Of a stretch of DNA of 64,000 nucleotides, positions 1 to 8,947 are shown one piece after another. Position 1 is the first letter of the stretch, and every line of letters begins with the position of its first letter. The position numbers and the translations under genes were made by a program. Source of the DNA: Clostridiales bacterium PH28_bin88 (lineage in GTDB: Bacteria > Bacillota > PH28-bin88); NCBI GenBank assembly GCA_000987045.1, contig LAKY01000025.1, forward strand, positions 76,352-140,351, given 5' to 3'. A model generated the notes under the pieces. The model worked only from the letters and a program-made list of their open reading frames with translations. It did no database searches and was not told the DNA's origin.

Positions 1-560
1 GGAGCCAGCATTTGCTCCACATCCACCTGTTCTCTTAAGATACCCGTCCCTTCTTTCAGGTACTGAACCACTTGTGTAAGGGAGTTTACTCCCAGTACCA
101 CCAGGCCCTGCACCAAGCCTCCTTCTCCGGCGTTTTCTTCCGGTACCATCAGGCAGGCGTGCGAATTCCACTTCGCAACAGCCATGGCCATGGGCAATAC
201 ACCGGGTACTGAGCGCACAACACCGTCAAGGGACATTTCCCCTAAGGAAACCAGACCTGCCAAGCCTTCCACCGGCACTTGTTCTGTGGCAGCCAAAATG
301 CCCAGGGCGATGGGGAGGTCAAACCAGGGGCCTTCTTTTTTCATATCTGCCGGAGCCAGGTTAACAGTAATCCGCCGGGAGGGAAACTCAAACCCACTGT
401 TTTTTAGAGCACTGCGTACCCGGTCCCGGGCCTCCTTGACAGAGGCATCCGGTAAACCCACGATATCAAAAGAAGGGAGGCCGTTACTGATATCCACTTC
501 CACCTCTACCAGGTACCCGTCCATGCCATGCATGGCACCGCTATATACCTTGGCGAACAC
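1..560 (-). CDS. comM: ComM/YifB-family Mg-chelatase-like ATPase, N-terminal part
   Basis: Partial gene running off the left edge; 186 codons are visible. Reverse-strand translation starts VFAKVYSGAMHGMDG and continues through LPSFDIVGLPDASVKEARDR and VNLAPADMKKEG, the N-terminal ribosomal-S5-like domain typical of ComM/YifB ahead of its AAA+ Mg-chelatase domain (not in the window). The GTG at 560 is chosen because AAAGGGG lies 9 nt upstream and the reading frame then matches the usual family start. ComM is a helicase-like ATPase known to promote branch migration in natural transformation; in Firmicutes it normally follows yraN, as here apart from the intervening plus-strand gene. The family is clear; a role in competence in this organism is inference. 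Confidence 0.9.
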   Translation of the reverse strand, partial: MFAKVYSGAMHGMDGYLVEVEVDISNGLPSFDIVGLPDASVKEARDRVRSALKNSGFEFPSRRITVNLAPADMKKEGPWFDLPIALGILAATEQVPVEGLAGLVSLGEMSLDGVVRSVPGVLPMAMAVAKWNSHACLMVPEENAGEGGLVQGLVVLGVNSLTQVVQYLKEGTGILREQVDVEQMLA

Positions 561-691
561 ACCGGGGTTCCCCTTTCTAGAAAAGGTTGTCAGCCATGAC
601 AGTCCAATTCCGAGTATTCGCCCTTGTTTCCGGCATTTCCTTCCGGCAACCTGCATGTTTCGCCATTAGTTTTTTTTGAAGGACCTAATCC

Positions 692-720
692 TTGCAATTT
701 CCATAGCCCTATAATACAAT
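692..720 (+). promoter_or_regulatory. Candidate sigma-A promoter of the DUF1015 gene
   Basis: TTGCAA (692-697), a 17-nt spacer, and TACAAT (715-720). It lies about 50 nt before the start codon at 774 in the divergent gap between comM and the DUF1015 gene. Sequence match only. Confidence 0.5.
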
Positions 721-773
721 GGAAAACAAGTAGCGAAAAACTGACTACCGACTGTTGAGGAGTGAAGGATAGA

Positions 774-2099
774 ATGGCCGAAATCATTCCGTTCAGGGGG
801 TTGCGTTTCAATGCGGCCCTGGTTGGTAATCTGTCCACCGTCACCACGCCCCCTTACGACGTTATCGACCAAGCCGCCCAGGAGACGTTTTATCGAAAAA
901 ATCCCTACAACATTATACGTTTAGAGTTGGGAAAAACCTTCCCTTCTGATACCCCCGCCGATAACCGCTACACCAGGGCAGCGGCTGAGTTCAATCGTTG
1001 GCTAAAAGATGGTGTTCTCTGCCAGGATCCTCTTCCCGCCTTTTACCTTTACCAGCAGGAATTCCCTTACGAGGATAGCACCCTTGTGCGATTCGGCTTT
1101 ATTTGCGGCGTTAAACTGGTGGATTATACCGAGGGAATGGTCTTACCCCATGAGGAGACGCTTCCCAAGCATAAGGCCGACCGTTTGGAGTTGATGCGGG
1201 CCTGTCACGCCAACTTCAGTTCTATCTTTGGACTTTATAATGATCCCGCGGGTACCGTAAGTACTATTCTCAATAAAACAATCACTGAAAAGATCCCCGA
1301 TACAGTTCTGGTTGACGAATCAGGAACAACCCACCGTTTATGGGTGATAGATGATCAGAAGATAATCAGCGACCTCAGAGAGGAGATATCTCCCCTGCCT
1401 ATCTACATTGCGGACGGACACCACCGGTATGAGACTGCTCTGCTTTTTCGCCGCGAAATGGAAACCAAGGGGGTATCCGGATATGAGCATGTAATGATGA
1501 CTCTGGTTAGCCTTCATGATCCCGGTCTGGTGGTGTTTCCTACACACCGTTTGGTGAAAGACCTCCCTGGCTTTCACTTGAATACTTTCCTGCAGAAGAT
1601 CAAGGAGTGGTTTACAGTGGAAGTATTCAGGCTAACTCCTACAGTTGGAGCCTTTTCTTCCAGTGGTACCCAAGATTTTTTGAATACCCTTAAGCAACGG
1701 GGCTTTACAGCGCACACCTTTGGCTTTTACCCGGGGGGAAATGAGGTATTCCTGCTGTCTCTCAAAGAAGGGGTCAACCCGAATGATTTTGCCCCTCCAG
1801 GTAAGTCCGCGGCTTGGGCCAACCTTGATGTTTCCGTGCTGCACACACTAATCCTGGAGCCATTACTCGGTATCGGCAGCCAGGAACGGGCCAGCGAGCG
1901 CAACCTGGCCTATACGCGGGATGCCCACGGTGCCCTCGAACAAGTGGCAACAGGGAAACAGCAGATGGCTTTCCTCCTGAACCCGACCCGGGTCGAACAG
2001 GTGACAGCCGTCGCGTCAGCGGGGGACAAAATGCCCCAAAAGTCTACCTACTTTTTCCCCAAGTTGCTTACCGGACTGGTAATCAATCCTTTAGGGTAA
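774..2099 (+). CDS. DUF1015 family protein
   Basis: A 441-residue soluble protein of the DUF1015 family, whose biochemical function is not established. Family hallmarks are visible: TPPYDVI near the N-terminus, NPYNIIRLELG, PHEETLPKHKADRL, and the strongly conserved IADGHHRYETAL block near residue 205. Length fits the family (about 400-450). ATG 774 is preferred over the in-frame GTG at 762: the GTG falls inside the purine-rich ribosome binding site (GAGGAGTGAAGGA), which is well placed for the ATG. It is one of the few plus-strand genes, divergent from comM, with its own likely promoter at 692-720. In other bacteria the family often sits beside serine or phosphoglycerate metabolism genes; nothing here supports such a link. 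Confidence 0.9.
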   Translation: MAEIIPFRGLRFNAALVGNLSTVTTPPYDVIDQAAQETFYRKNPYNIIRLELGKTFPSDTPADNRYTRAAAEFNRWLKDGVLCQDPLPAFYLYQQEFPYEDSTLVRFGFICGVKLVDYTEGMVLPHEETLPKHKADRLELMRACHANFSSIFGLYNDPAGTVSTILNKTITEKIPDTVLVDESGTTHRLWVIDDQKIISDLREEISPLPIYIADGHHRYETALLFRREMETKGVSGYEHVMMTLVSLHDPGLVVFPTHRLVKDLPGFHLNTFLQKIKEWFTVEVFRLTPTVGAFSSSGTQDFLNTLKQRGFTAHTFGFYPGGNEVFLLSLKEGVNPNDFAPPGKSAAWANLDVSVLHTLILEPLLGIGSQERASERNLAYTRDAHGALEQVATGKQQMAFLLNPTRVEQVTAVASAGDKMPQKSTYFFPKLLTGLVINPLG

Positions 2100-2228
2100 A
2101 AAGCAGTATGCGTCGTAAGCGGTATGATACACAAATCTTAATGAAACGGTGAGACAGGTAATGAACTTAGCCGTTGAAGTTGGTGCCCCAATCCCCCCAA
2201 TTGTACCTTTCAGTTGGTTGGAGTAAAC

Positions 2229-2309
2229 ATGCCGGCTGGGGCACAGGAATTCTATCAAAAATACGGCTTTCAGCCCGCGCATAATAGCTATCACCTTTAT
2301 CAATGGTAG
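2229..2309 (+). pseudogene. Possible remnant of a GNAT-type acetyltransferase C-terminus
   Basis: The gap 2100-2345 has no full gene. A 26-codon stretch ending in TAG reads MPAGAQEFYQKYGFQP then HNSYHLYQW. The pattern AxEFYxKxGFxP...YHLY resembles the last helix and strand of GNAT acyltransferases, where the acceptor domain ends in FYxxxGF. The same frame is open further upstream but does not read like protein. This suggests a decayed gene tail rather than a working gene. The call rests on one short motif and could be chance. Confidence 0.3.
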
Positions 2310-2345
2310 ACAAGATATCTTTGGTTGGATACCGGCTTGAAGAGA

Positions 2346-2708
2346 CTAAAATGCATCCTTGATAACTTTCACCTGCTTTTTTCCAGTTTGGGCATCCATC
2401 GTTACGCTGACCACATCGAAACGGCAACGGCACTGGCTTTGCCTGTGGCTAATTAAGTAATATTGTGCCAGGCGCCGCAACCGGGCCTGCTTGTCCCACC
2501 CCACCGACTCCTCGGGTAAGCCGAAGACATGGGAACTTCGCGTACGCACCTCCACAAAAACCAGTTCCCCTGCCTCTTCCGCCACCATGTCGATCTCGCC
2601 TAACCGGCACCGGAAGTTGCGCTCGATAATCCGGTAACCCAACTTCAAGAGGTGAGATGCCGCAATTTCTTCGCCCTTCCTCCCCAATTCCTGTCGCTTA
2701 TTGGTCAA
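2346..2708 (-). CDS. yraN: UPF0102 family nuclease-like protein YraN
   Basis: 120 residues. Contains the family signature GEIDMVAEEAGELVFVEVRTR as two parts (GEIDMV, then FVEVRTR), corresponding to the PD-(D/E)xK restriction-endonuclease-like core; here the usual final Lys of VEVKTR is Arg. N-terminal RKGEEIAASHLLKLGYRI is also typical. The TTG start at 2708 is supported by a GGGGGG stretch about 8 nt upstream. YraN is normally encoded between rnhB and comM in Firmicutes; here the nuo operon separates it from rnhB. Function is not firmly known (Holliday-junction resolvase-like fold). Confidence 0.92.
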   Translation of the reverse strand: MTNKRQELGRKGEEIAASHLLKLGYRIIERNFRCRLGEIDMVAEEAGELVFVEVRTRSSHVFGLPEESVGWDKQARLRRLAQYYLISHRQSQCRCRFDVVSVTMDAQTGKKQVKVIKDAF

Positions 2709-2748
2709 GACTTACCCCCCTGTCACCTTGAGGCATGGTTGCCGGATC

Positions 2749-2790
2749 AAAAAAGGAGGGAAACAGCTCAGTGCGTGTTCCCTCCTTTTT
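2749..2790 (-). terminator. Rho-independent terminator of the nuo operon
   Basis: Inverted repeat with arms around AAAGGAGGGAA and TTCCCTCCTTT separated by about 10 nt. Read on the minus strand it ends in a run of T just after the nuoN stop codon at 2806. Confidence 0.75.
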
Positions 2791-2805
2791 GATGCCGGAA
2801 TACTT

Positions 2806-4245
2806 TTAGAACGGGAAGAAGACGTGGGCCACATTCATGGCGAGTTCGGTGAGCGGCGCCGGGTAGATACCAAAGGCAAACACAATGGCGATAGATACCA
2901 GCAGCGCCACCTGGAAGCCCGCGGGCACCTCGATCGGCTTAGCGCCCGCCGGGGGTTCACCCAGGTACATCACCTTGGCCACCAGCAGGTAGTAGTAAAC
3001 GGACACCATGCTCATCAAAACGCCCACCAGGGCCAGCCACACATACCCCTTCTCAATGATCGACGTAAAGAGGTAGAACTTGCTTACGAACCCTGCCAGG
3101 GGCGGGATACCAGCCAGCGACAGCATCGCGAAGAGCAACACCGCTGCTAATAACGGTGAACGCCGGGCCAATCCGGTATAGTCCCTGATCTCGTCGCTGC
3201 CGGTACTGTTGCCAAAAGCAATCACCACCATAAAGGCGGCCATATTGGCAAACACGTACAGCAGGGAATGGAAGAGGATCGCCCCTACTCCCAGGCTGGA
3301 GAAGGCCACCAGGCCCAGCAGCAGGTACCCGGCCTGGGAGATGCTGGAGTAGGCTAACAGCCGCTTGATGTTGGTCTGGGGGATGGCCACCAGGTTACCC
3401 AGCACGATGGTCAACACCGACAACATGACCACTAGCATTCCCCAGTATGCCTGCATCTGCGGAAAAGCGATCATAAACACCCGCAACAACACTGCAAACC
3501 CTGCCGCCTTGGAGGCCACCGCCAGGAAAGCGGTCACTGGAGTGGGTGCTCCTTCATAGATATCCGGCGACCACATGTGGAACGGCACCGCAGAAATCTT
3601 GAAGGCAAACCCCGCTGCCAGGAAGACCATCCCCAGCAGCATCAAGGGGGTCGGGGCGGCATTTCCCAAAACCGTGGCGATTTCACCAATTACAGTGGTC
3701 CTGGTAACACCGTACAGCAGGCTCAAACCGTAAAGCAAAATGGCCGAAGACATGGCTCCCAGGATAATATACTTGATCCCGGCCTCCGAAGACTTGGCAT
3801 CTTGCTTTTTAAAGCACGCCAGGATACAAAAACTGATGGTCATTAACTCTAGGCCCATATAAAGCGTGACCAGATCCCCGGCCCCGGCCAACACCATCAT
3901 CCCCAGGGTCGCAAATACCAATAAGGAGAAAAACTCACCCTGGTTATAACCCAGTTTCTGCACCATGCCCTGAGAAGCGATGCTCACCAGAATGGCGGCA
4001 ACCAGGAAAAGTTGTTTAAAGAAGGTGGAATAGGGGTCAATCAAGTACATCCCGTTTAAAAACGTCTCGTTTACCCCGCTGTAAGCCAGGGTGCTCAGAA
4101 AAATACCCGCCAGGCCAATGGTGGTGATATAGCCGATCCCACGGCTTTGATTCCTTGGTACCAGTAACCCAAAGATCAGCAGGGCCATACCAAGCACGGC
4201 GGTCAGGATTTCCACGCTTAAAAGACTAAATACCTGCTGGACCAT
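2806..4245 (-). CDS. nuoN: NADH-quinone oxidoreductase-like complex I, antiporter-type subunit N
   Basis: 479 residues, about 14 membrane helices. Proton-translocating subunit of the complex I membrane arm, homologous to Mrp-type antiporters. Diagnostic stretch PFHMWSPDIYEGAPTPVT lies near mid-protein, preceded by KISAV (the lysine of the half-channel), with YSSISQAGYLLLG after it. Last gene of the nuo operon; its ATG overlaps the nuoM stop codon (TAATG), implying translational coupling, and a terminator follows at 2749-2790. Start supported by GGAGGGGTG upstream. Confidence 0.97.
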   Translation of the reverse strand: MVQQVFSLLSVEILTAVLGMALLIFGLLVPRNQSRGIGYITTIGLAGIFLSTLAYSGVNETFLNGMYLIDPYSTFFKQLFLVAAILVSIASQGMVQKLGYNQGEFFSLLVFATLGMMVLAGAGDLVTLYMGLELMTISFCILACFKKQDAKSSEAGIKYIILGAMSSAILLYGLSLLYGVTRTTVIGEIATVLGNAAPTPLMLLGMVFLAAGFAFKISAVPFHMWSPDIYEGAPTPVTAFLAVASKAAGFAVLLRVFMIAFPQMQAYWGMLVVMLSVLTIVLGNLVAIPQTNIKRLLAYSSISQAGYLLLGLVAFSSLGVGAILFHSLLYVFANMAAFMVVIAFGNSTGSDEIRDYTGLARRSPLLAAVLLFAMLSLAGIPPLAGFVSKFYLFTSIIEKGYVWLALVGVLMSMVSVYYYLLVAKVMYLGEPPAGAKPIEVPAGFQVALLVSIAIVFAFGIYPAPLTELAMNVAHVFFPF

Positions 4246-5771
4246 TAGAACACCCCTCCAATCTGAGCAGCGGCTTCAATCTTGGCCAGCAGCGGTTCCA
4301 CGCCCACGTTGATGACATCAATCAACAGGGACGGGAACAACCCGAAGAGGATCAGCACACCGCACAGGATGACAATGGGCACCATCTCCACACCCTTGGC
4401 ATCCGGCAGGTGAGCCCACTTGGGGTTCTGCGGCCCAAAGAACACCTTCTGGATCACCCGCAGCACGTAAATGGCGGTGATGACCACCCCGAAAATGGCC
4501 AGGATGGAAAGTACCCTGAAGTCCAGCCAGCCGAACAGCACCTGCTGCTTCGTAAAAGAGCCGATAAAGATCAGGAACTCGGCCACGAAGTTGTTCAATC
4601 CGGGTAAGCCCAAGGAAGCCAGGCCGCCGATCATAAAGCCTGCCGCGATCCTGGGCATGTTGTGAGCCAGGCCGCCAAACCCGGCGATTTCACGGGTATG
4701 GGCTTTATGGTAAACGTTACCCACCAGGGCAAAGAACAGGGCCGTCATAATCCCGTGGGCGAACATTTGGGCCACCGCGCCGTCCAGGCTGAACAGGTTG
4801 AGGGAGGCAATCCCCAAGAGCACGTAACCCATGTGGCTCACACTGGAGTAACCGATAACAAACTTCAGGTCCTTCTGTACCATCGCAACCATAGCGCCGT
4901 ATACCACGTTGACTATACACAGCACTGCCAGCAACGGCGCCCAGTAGGTCATCCCTTCCGGGAAGAAATTCAGGCCGATGCGGATCAAACCGTAGGCTCC
5001 AAGCTTCATCAGCACGCCGGCGTGCAGCATGCTTACCGCGGTAGGCGCCGCCACGTGACCATCGGGTGACCACAGGTGCAGCGGCCAGACCGGGACCAGC
5101 ACCCCGAAGCCGAACAAGATCAGGAAGCCAAAGAACTTCTGGAAGCCCAGGTCGTAATTGACGCTGGCCAAGGTAGCGATGTCAAAGGTCGGATAGCCCA
5201 GCTGCTGGGCGGCGTTCAAGTACAGCGCAATCAGGGCCACCAGGGCAAAGGCGCTGCCAATCAACAGGTACAAGGTCAGTTTCATGGCCGCGTACTCTTT
5301 CCGGGTGCTTCCCCAGATGCCGATGAGGATGTACATGGGGATCACCGCGACTTCAAAGAAAAAGTAGAAGAAAAACATGTCGCGGGCTACAAACACCCCG
5401 AACACCCCGGTCACCAGGAGCAACAGGAAGATGAAGAACTCCTTGATCCGGCTATGCATATCCCAGGAGGCAAACACCCCGGTAAAGATCACGATGGAAG
5501 TCAACAACACCATGGGCAGGCTCATACCATCCACGCCCACGGAGTAAGAGATGCCGAATCGCTCCACCCAGGGGATCTCCTGGATAAACTGCATGCCCCC
5601 CGCAACCTTGTCATAATTGACATAGGCAATGACGGAAAGGACCAGCGAGACAAAGGTGGCCACGGCCGCAGTGATCTTGATGAGCAGTTCTTCCTTCTCC
5701 GGGATAGCCAGGATGACCAGTAAGCCCACCACCGGCGCCAATACTATCGATGTCAGAATAGGAAAGTCCAC
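4245..5771 (-). CDS. nuoM: Complex I antiporter-type subunit M
   Basis: 508 residues, polytopic membrane protein of the proton-pumping arm. Family features: LHLWSPDGHVAAPTAVSML, the helix-7/8 region of NuoM, KFVIGYSSVSHMGYVLLG, and a conserved glutamate-bearing helix (FFYFFFEVAVIPMY) early in the protein. GTG start preceded by GGAGGGATATAA. Immediately abuts nuoL (stop at 5772) and overlaps nuoN. Within the pump, NuoM sits between L and N and carries one proton channel. Confidence 0.97.
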   Translation of the reverse strand: MDFPILTSIVLAPVVGLLVILAIPEKEELLIKITAAVATFVSLVLSVIAYVNYDKVAGGMQFIQEIPWVERFGISYSVGVDGMSLPMVLLTSIVIFTGVFASWDMHSRIKEFFIFLLLLVTGVFGVFVARDMFFFYFFFEVAVIPMYILIGIWGSTRKEYAAMKLTLYLLIGSAFALVALIALYLNAAQQLGYPTFDIATLASVNYDLGFQKFFGFLILFGFGVLVPVWPLHLWSPDGHVAAPTAVSMLHAGVLMKLGAYGLIRIGLNFFPEGMTYWAPLLAVLCIVNVVYGAMVAMVQKDLKFVIGYSSVSHMGYVLLGIASLNLFSLDGAVAQMFAHGIMTALFFALVGNVYHKAHTREIAGFGGLAHNMPRIAAGFMIGGLASLGLPGLNNFVAEFLIFIGSFTKQQVLFGWLDFRVLSILAIFGVVITAIYVLRVIQKVFFGPQNPKWAHLPDAKGVEMVPIVILCGVLILFGLFPSLLIDVINVGVEPLLAKIEAAAQIGGVF

Positions 5772-7646
5772 TTATATCCCTCCAATCGCCGGAGCGGCCA
5801 TCCAAAGCATGATCAGGACTACCGCCGCAAAAATCACCAGCGCGTAGTTCTGCAGGCTGCCGGTATGAATAAACCGCAGCTTTGCGCCCGCCGCCCGTGT
5901 GAGGTCACCGATACCGTCAAACACTCCGTCCACCACATGCCGGTCATGCCAGTTAAAAGCCTTGGAGAAAGCCAGCATCACGTGGTCGAACAGCCAGATG
6001 TACAGGTCATCGATGTAGAACTTCCTGTACAGCAAGGTATGAATTGCCCGGTACTTGTTGGCGATGGCTTCCGCCGAAATAACCTTCTTGCCGTAAATCA
6101 GCCATGCCAGGGAGATTCCGGCGATTGCCAGAATATTGGAAACCACCATGATCACGATATTTGGTTCGGCGTGGTGCGGCTCGTGGAAGTAGACAAAGGA
6201 CGCAAAACCATACTTCACCAGGGCATAACCGCTTACCACCGACAGCACCGCCAGCACAATTAGTGGAACGGTCATGCTGGGAGGTGATTCGTGGGCATGC
6301 TGCCCTTCCGGCTCCTCGCCCCAGAACACCGTGAAGATCATGCGGAACATATAGAAAGCGGTCATGAAGGCTACCACCGAACCCAAGATATACAGCCCGG
6401 TAAAGCCGTTATCGTGAGCTGCCAGCAGGATCTCGTCCTTGCTCCAGAAGCCGGCCAGCGGGAAGATCCCGGCTAGAGCCAGCGCCCCAATCACCATGGT
6501 CCAGGTGGTAATGGGCATGCGCTTTCTTAAACCGCCCATCTTGAAGATGTTCTGTTCATGGGTGGCATGAATGATGCTTCCGGCAGCCAGGAACATCAAC
6601 GCCTTGAAGAAGGCGTGAGTGGTCAGGTGGAACATCCCGGCGGTCAGGCTGCCGACTCCCATGGCCATCACCATGTATCCCAACTGGCTCATGGTGGAGA
6701 AGGCCAGGATGCGCTTGCAGTCGTCCTGGGCCAGGGCGATGGTCGCGGCAATCAAAGCGCTGAACCCGCCCACATAAGCGATTACCAGGGCGGTGGTTTC
6801 CGAACTGGCAAACAGGATATAACCCCTGGCTACCAGGTACACCCCTGCAGCCACCATAGTCGCGGCGTGGATCAGGGCGCTGACCGGGGTAGGACCCTCC
6901 ATGGCGTCGGGCAGCCACACGTGCAGCGGGAACTGAGCTGACTTGGCCACCGGGCCGATAAAGACCAGCAGCCCGGCCAAGGTCAGGAAGCCGACATTCT
7001 CGTAACCGTGAAAGGCCTCCGACAGTTCACCGAAGTTAAAGGTGTTAAAAGCTAGGAACAGGAAAAAGATCCCCAGCATAAACCCGAAGTCGCCCCACCG
7101 GTTGGTGATGAAGGCCTTTTTGTTGGCCTGGGCAGCCGAGTCCTTGTGAAAGTAAAAACCGATGAGCAGGTAGGAGCAGAGACCTACCAGTTCCCAGAAA
7201 AAGAACATCTGGAAGTAGTTATTGGCAACCACCAGGCCCAGCATGGAGGTACTGAACAGGGACAGGTAGCTGAAGAACACCGAGTACCCTTTCTCCCCAT
7301 GCATGTAGCCCACAGAATAGATCTCCACCAAAAGCGCCACGGTGGTAACAACGATGAGCATCACCGCTGTCAGCGGATCGATCAGGAGACCGGCCTCGAT
7401 CAGCAGTTCTTTTGTCAAAATAGATTCGGGGATTTTCAGCCAGGGAACCGCGATTTCCCTCGGGTGTTCCATGGTAATGCCCTGCTGGATGACTTCCCAC
7501 AGTACTCCTACGGACATGATAAAAGAGATGGCCATGGCGGTGATGGCCGTGGCGGCACTCAAAGCCCGGAACTTACGGGTGACAAAGACGATGAGCACAA
7601 AGGCCACGGCGGGTAGCACCGGGATTAGCCACGCATTCTCGATCAT
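5772..7646 (-). CDS. nuoL: Complex I antiporter-type subunit L
   Basis: 624 residues from the ATG at 7646, preferred over an upstream in-frame ATG at 7667 because AGGTGA sits 7 nt before it and the family start (MIENAWLIPVLP) fits. Distal proton pump of the membrane arm, with the long amphipathic C-terminal helix region. Motifs: QFPLHVWLPDAMEGPTPVS, ILAFSTMSQLGYMVMAMG, WELVGLCSYLLIGFYF. The C-terminal part carries a His-rich cytoplasmic segment (PEGQHAHESPPS) and a further transmembrane helix at the end. Lies between nuoK and nuoM. Confidence 0.97.
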   Translation of the reverse strand: MIENAWLIPVLPAVAFVLIVFVTRKFRALSAATAITAMAISFIMSVGVLWEVIQQGITMEHPREIAVPWLKIPESILTKELLIEAGLLIDPLTAVMLIVVTTVALLVEIYSVGYMHGEKGYSVFFSYLSLFSTSMLGLVVANNYFQMFFFWELVGLCSYLLIGFYFHKDSAAQANKKAFITNRWGDFGFMLGIFFLFLAFNTFNFGELSEAFHGYENVGFLTLAGLLVFIGPVAKSAQFPLHVWLPDAMEGPTPVSALIHAATMVAAGVYLVARGYILFASSETTALVIAYVGGFSALIAATIALAQDDCKRILAFSTMSQLGYMVMAMGVGSLTAGMFHLTTHAFFKALMFLAAGSIIHATHEQNIFKMGGLRKRMPITTWTMVIGALALAGIFPLAGFWSKDEILLAAHDNGFTGLYILGSVVAFMTAFYMFRMIFTVFWGEEPEGQHAHESPPSMTVPLIVLAVLSVVSGYALVKYGFASFVYFHEPHHAEPNIVIMVVSNILAIAGISLAWLIYGKKVISAEAIANKYRAIHTLLYRKFYIDDLYIWLFDHVMLAFSKAFNWHDRHVVDGVFDGIGDLTRAAGAKLRFIHTGSLQNYALVIFAAVVLIMLWMAAPAIGGI

Positions 7647-7680
7647 CAGGATTTCACCTACCTTCATTTATCACAGTGTC

Positions 7681-7989
7681 TTACCACTTCATCCAGTCGA
7701 AGTCATCCACGCTGGTGGACAGGCGTTCTCTATAAATGTTGATCACGATAGCCAAACCTACAGCCACTTCCGCCGCCGCCACCACGATCACGAAGATGGC
7801 GAAGACATGTCCCACCAGGGCATCCGGAGACAAAAACCGGGAAAATGCTACCAGGTTGATGTTGACCGCATTCAGCATTAACTCGATCCCCATCAACACG
7901 GCTACGGCGTTTCTCTTGGCCAAAGCGCCATACAGGCCGATGCAAAAGAGCACCGCGGCCAGGATCAGGTAGTGATTAAGGGTAATCAT
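7681..7989 (-). CDS. nuoK: Complex I subunit K
   Basis: 102 residues, three membrane helices. The conserved glutamates of the proton path are visible in [14 protein letters not shown] and in the following helix ([12 protein letters not shown]). The family pattern of a short cytoplasmic loop and C-terminal [20 protein letters not shown] fits. ATG overlaps the nuoJ stop (ATGA), indicating coupling. Confidence 0.97.
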   Translation of the reverse strand: MITLNHYLILAAVLFCIGLYGALAKRNAVAVLMGIELMLNAVNINLVAFSRFLSPDALVGHVFAIFVIVVAAAEVAVGLAIVINIYRERLSTSVDDFDWMKW

Positions 7990-8495
7990 TGGCCTTCCTT
8001 CACTCCCCTCGCCAGGATGATGGCTCCCACCATAGCAACCAGGAGCAGGAGGGCGGCCACTTCAAAGGGCACCACAAATTCTCCCAACATTAACTCCGCC
8101 AACGGACCGACGGTCGAGGCGGGCGCTGCTGCTGTGCTGATTTCCCACGTACCTTGCAACACCATGTTGCCGATTACCAGTAAGAGTACCGCCGAAACAA
8201 TTCCCCCGGCCACTTTGTAGCCGTTAAACAGGTTGCTTTCCTTCATGTCACCCCGCCGGGTCAGCATCACACCGAACACCAGCAGGATGGAAATCGCACC
8301 AGCATAGACCAGGAGTTGTACCGCCGCCAGGAAATCCGCCTCCAGCAGCATGTACACACCGGCCACGCCCACAAAAGACAACACCAGCCACAAGGCGCTG
8401 TGCACGATGTTCTTAGACAGCACCATGGCCAGGGCTGAAACTACCACCACCACCGCCAGGATCCAGAAAAAAACCGGTGAAACCACTTCAATCAC
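7986..8495 (-). CDS. nuoJ: Complex I subunit J
   Basis: 169 residues, five predicted membrane helices. Family core [20 protein letters not shown] and [20 protein letters not shown] are clear. The latter is helix 3, which contains the pi-bulge implicated in conformational coupling in complex I. GTG start at 8495. Overlaps nuoK by 4 nt and follows nuoI by 23 nt. Confidence 0.96.
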   Translation of the reverse strand: MIEVVSPVFFWILAVVVVVSALAMVLSKNIVHSALWLVLSFVGVAGVYMLLEADFLAAVQLLVYAGAISILLVFGVMLTRRGDMKESNLFNGYKVAGGIVSAVLLLVIGNMVLQGTWEISTAAAPASTVGPLAELMLGEFVVPFEVAALLLLVAMVGAIILARGVKEGQ

Positions 8496-8518
8496 CCCTT
8501 TGCCACTGTGTCGCTACA

Positions 8519-8932
8519 CTAGCTGTTGCTGGCTGCAACAGCTTCCCTGGAAGCGGTTAACTCGTACAACTTGTATACCGTGTCTTCCCGGTGGTAACAG
8601 GCGTGTTCAAACTCTTGGGTCCAACTTAAGGCTTCTTGCGGGCAAGCCTCCACGCAGAGCCCGCAGAACAGGCAGTATTCCAGTTCCACCTTGTACCCGG
8701 TCAAGTAGCGCTTCTTGTTTTCATCCCGCTCGCTGGAGACGGTAATCACCCCGTTGGGGCAGGAGTTGGCGCAAATTCCACAGGCTGTACACTTTCCGGT
8801 ATCCAGGGCCAAAAAGCCTTGAAACCTTGGAGACAGCTTCGGCCGCTGCTCAGGGTACTGCTCCGTTACGGCCTTGCCGAAAAAGTGCTTGAGGGTAATT
8901 CCCAGGCCGGTCAATAACCCTTTTCCGTACAC
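8519..8932 (-). CDS. nuoI: Complex I 2x[4Fe-4S] subunit I
   Basis: 137 residues. Two ferredoxin-type motifs, CTACGICANSCP and CLFCGLCVEACP, bind the two [4Fe-4S] clusters (N6a, N6b) that pass electrons toward NuoB. In this operon there are no NuoE/F/G input subunits, so NuoI would be the likely docking point for a reduced ferredoxin or another donor, as in other 11-subunit complexes. GTG start with GGTGGTGAG upstream. C-terminus ends shortly after a segment YKLYELTASREAVA. Confidence 0.96.
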   Translation of the reverse strand: MYGKGLLTGLGITLKHFFGKAVTEQYPEQRPKLSPRFQGFLALDTGKCTACGICANSCPNGVITVSSERDENKKRYLTGYKVELEYCLFCGLCVEACPQEALSWTQEFEHACYHREDTVYKLYELTASREAVAASNS

Positions 8933-8947
8933 GATCTCACCACCCCG

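Noticed and set aside
5076..5723. 215-codon plus-strand frame opposite nuoM
   Set aside because: Antisense shadow rich in Gln/His/Asp; nuoM is unambiguous.
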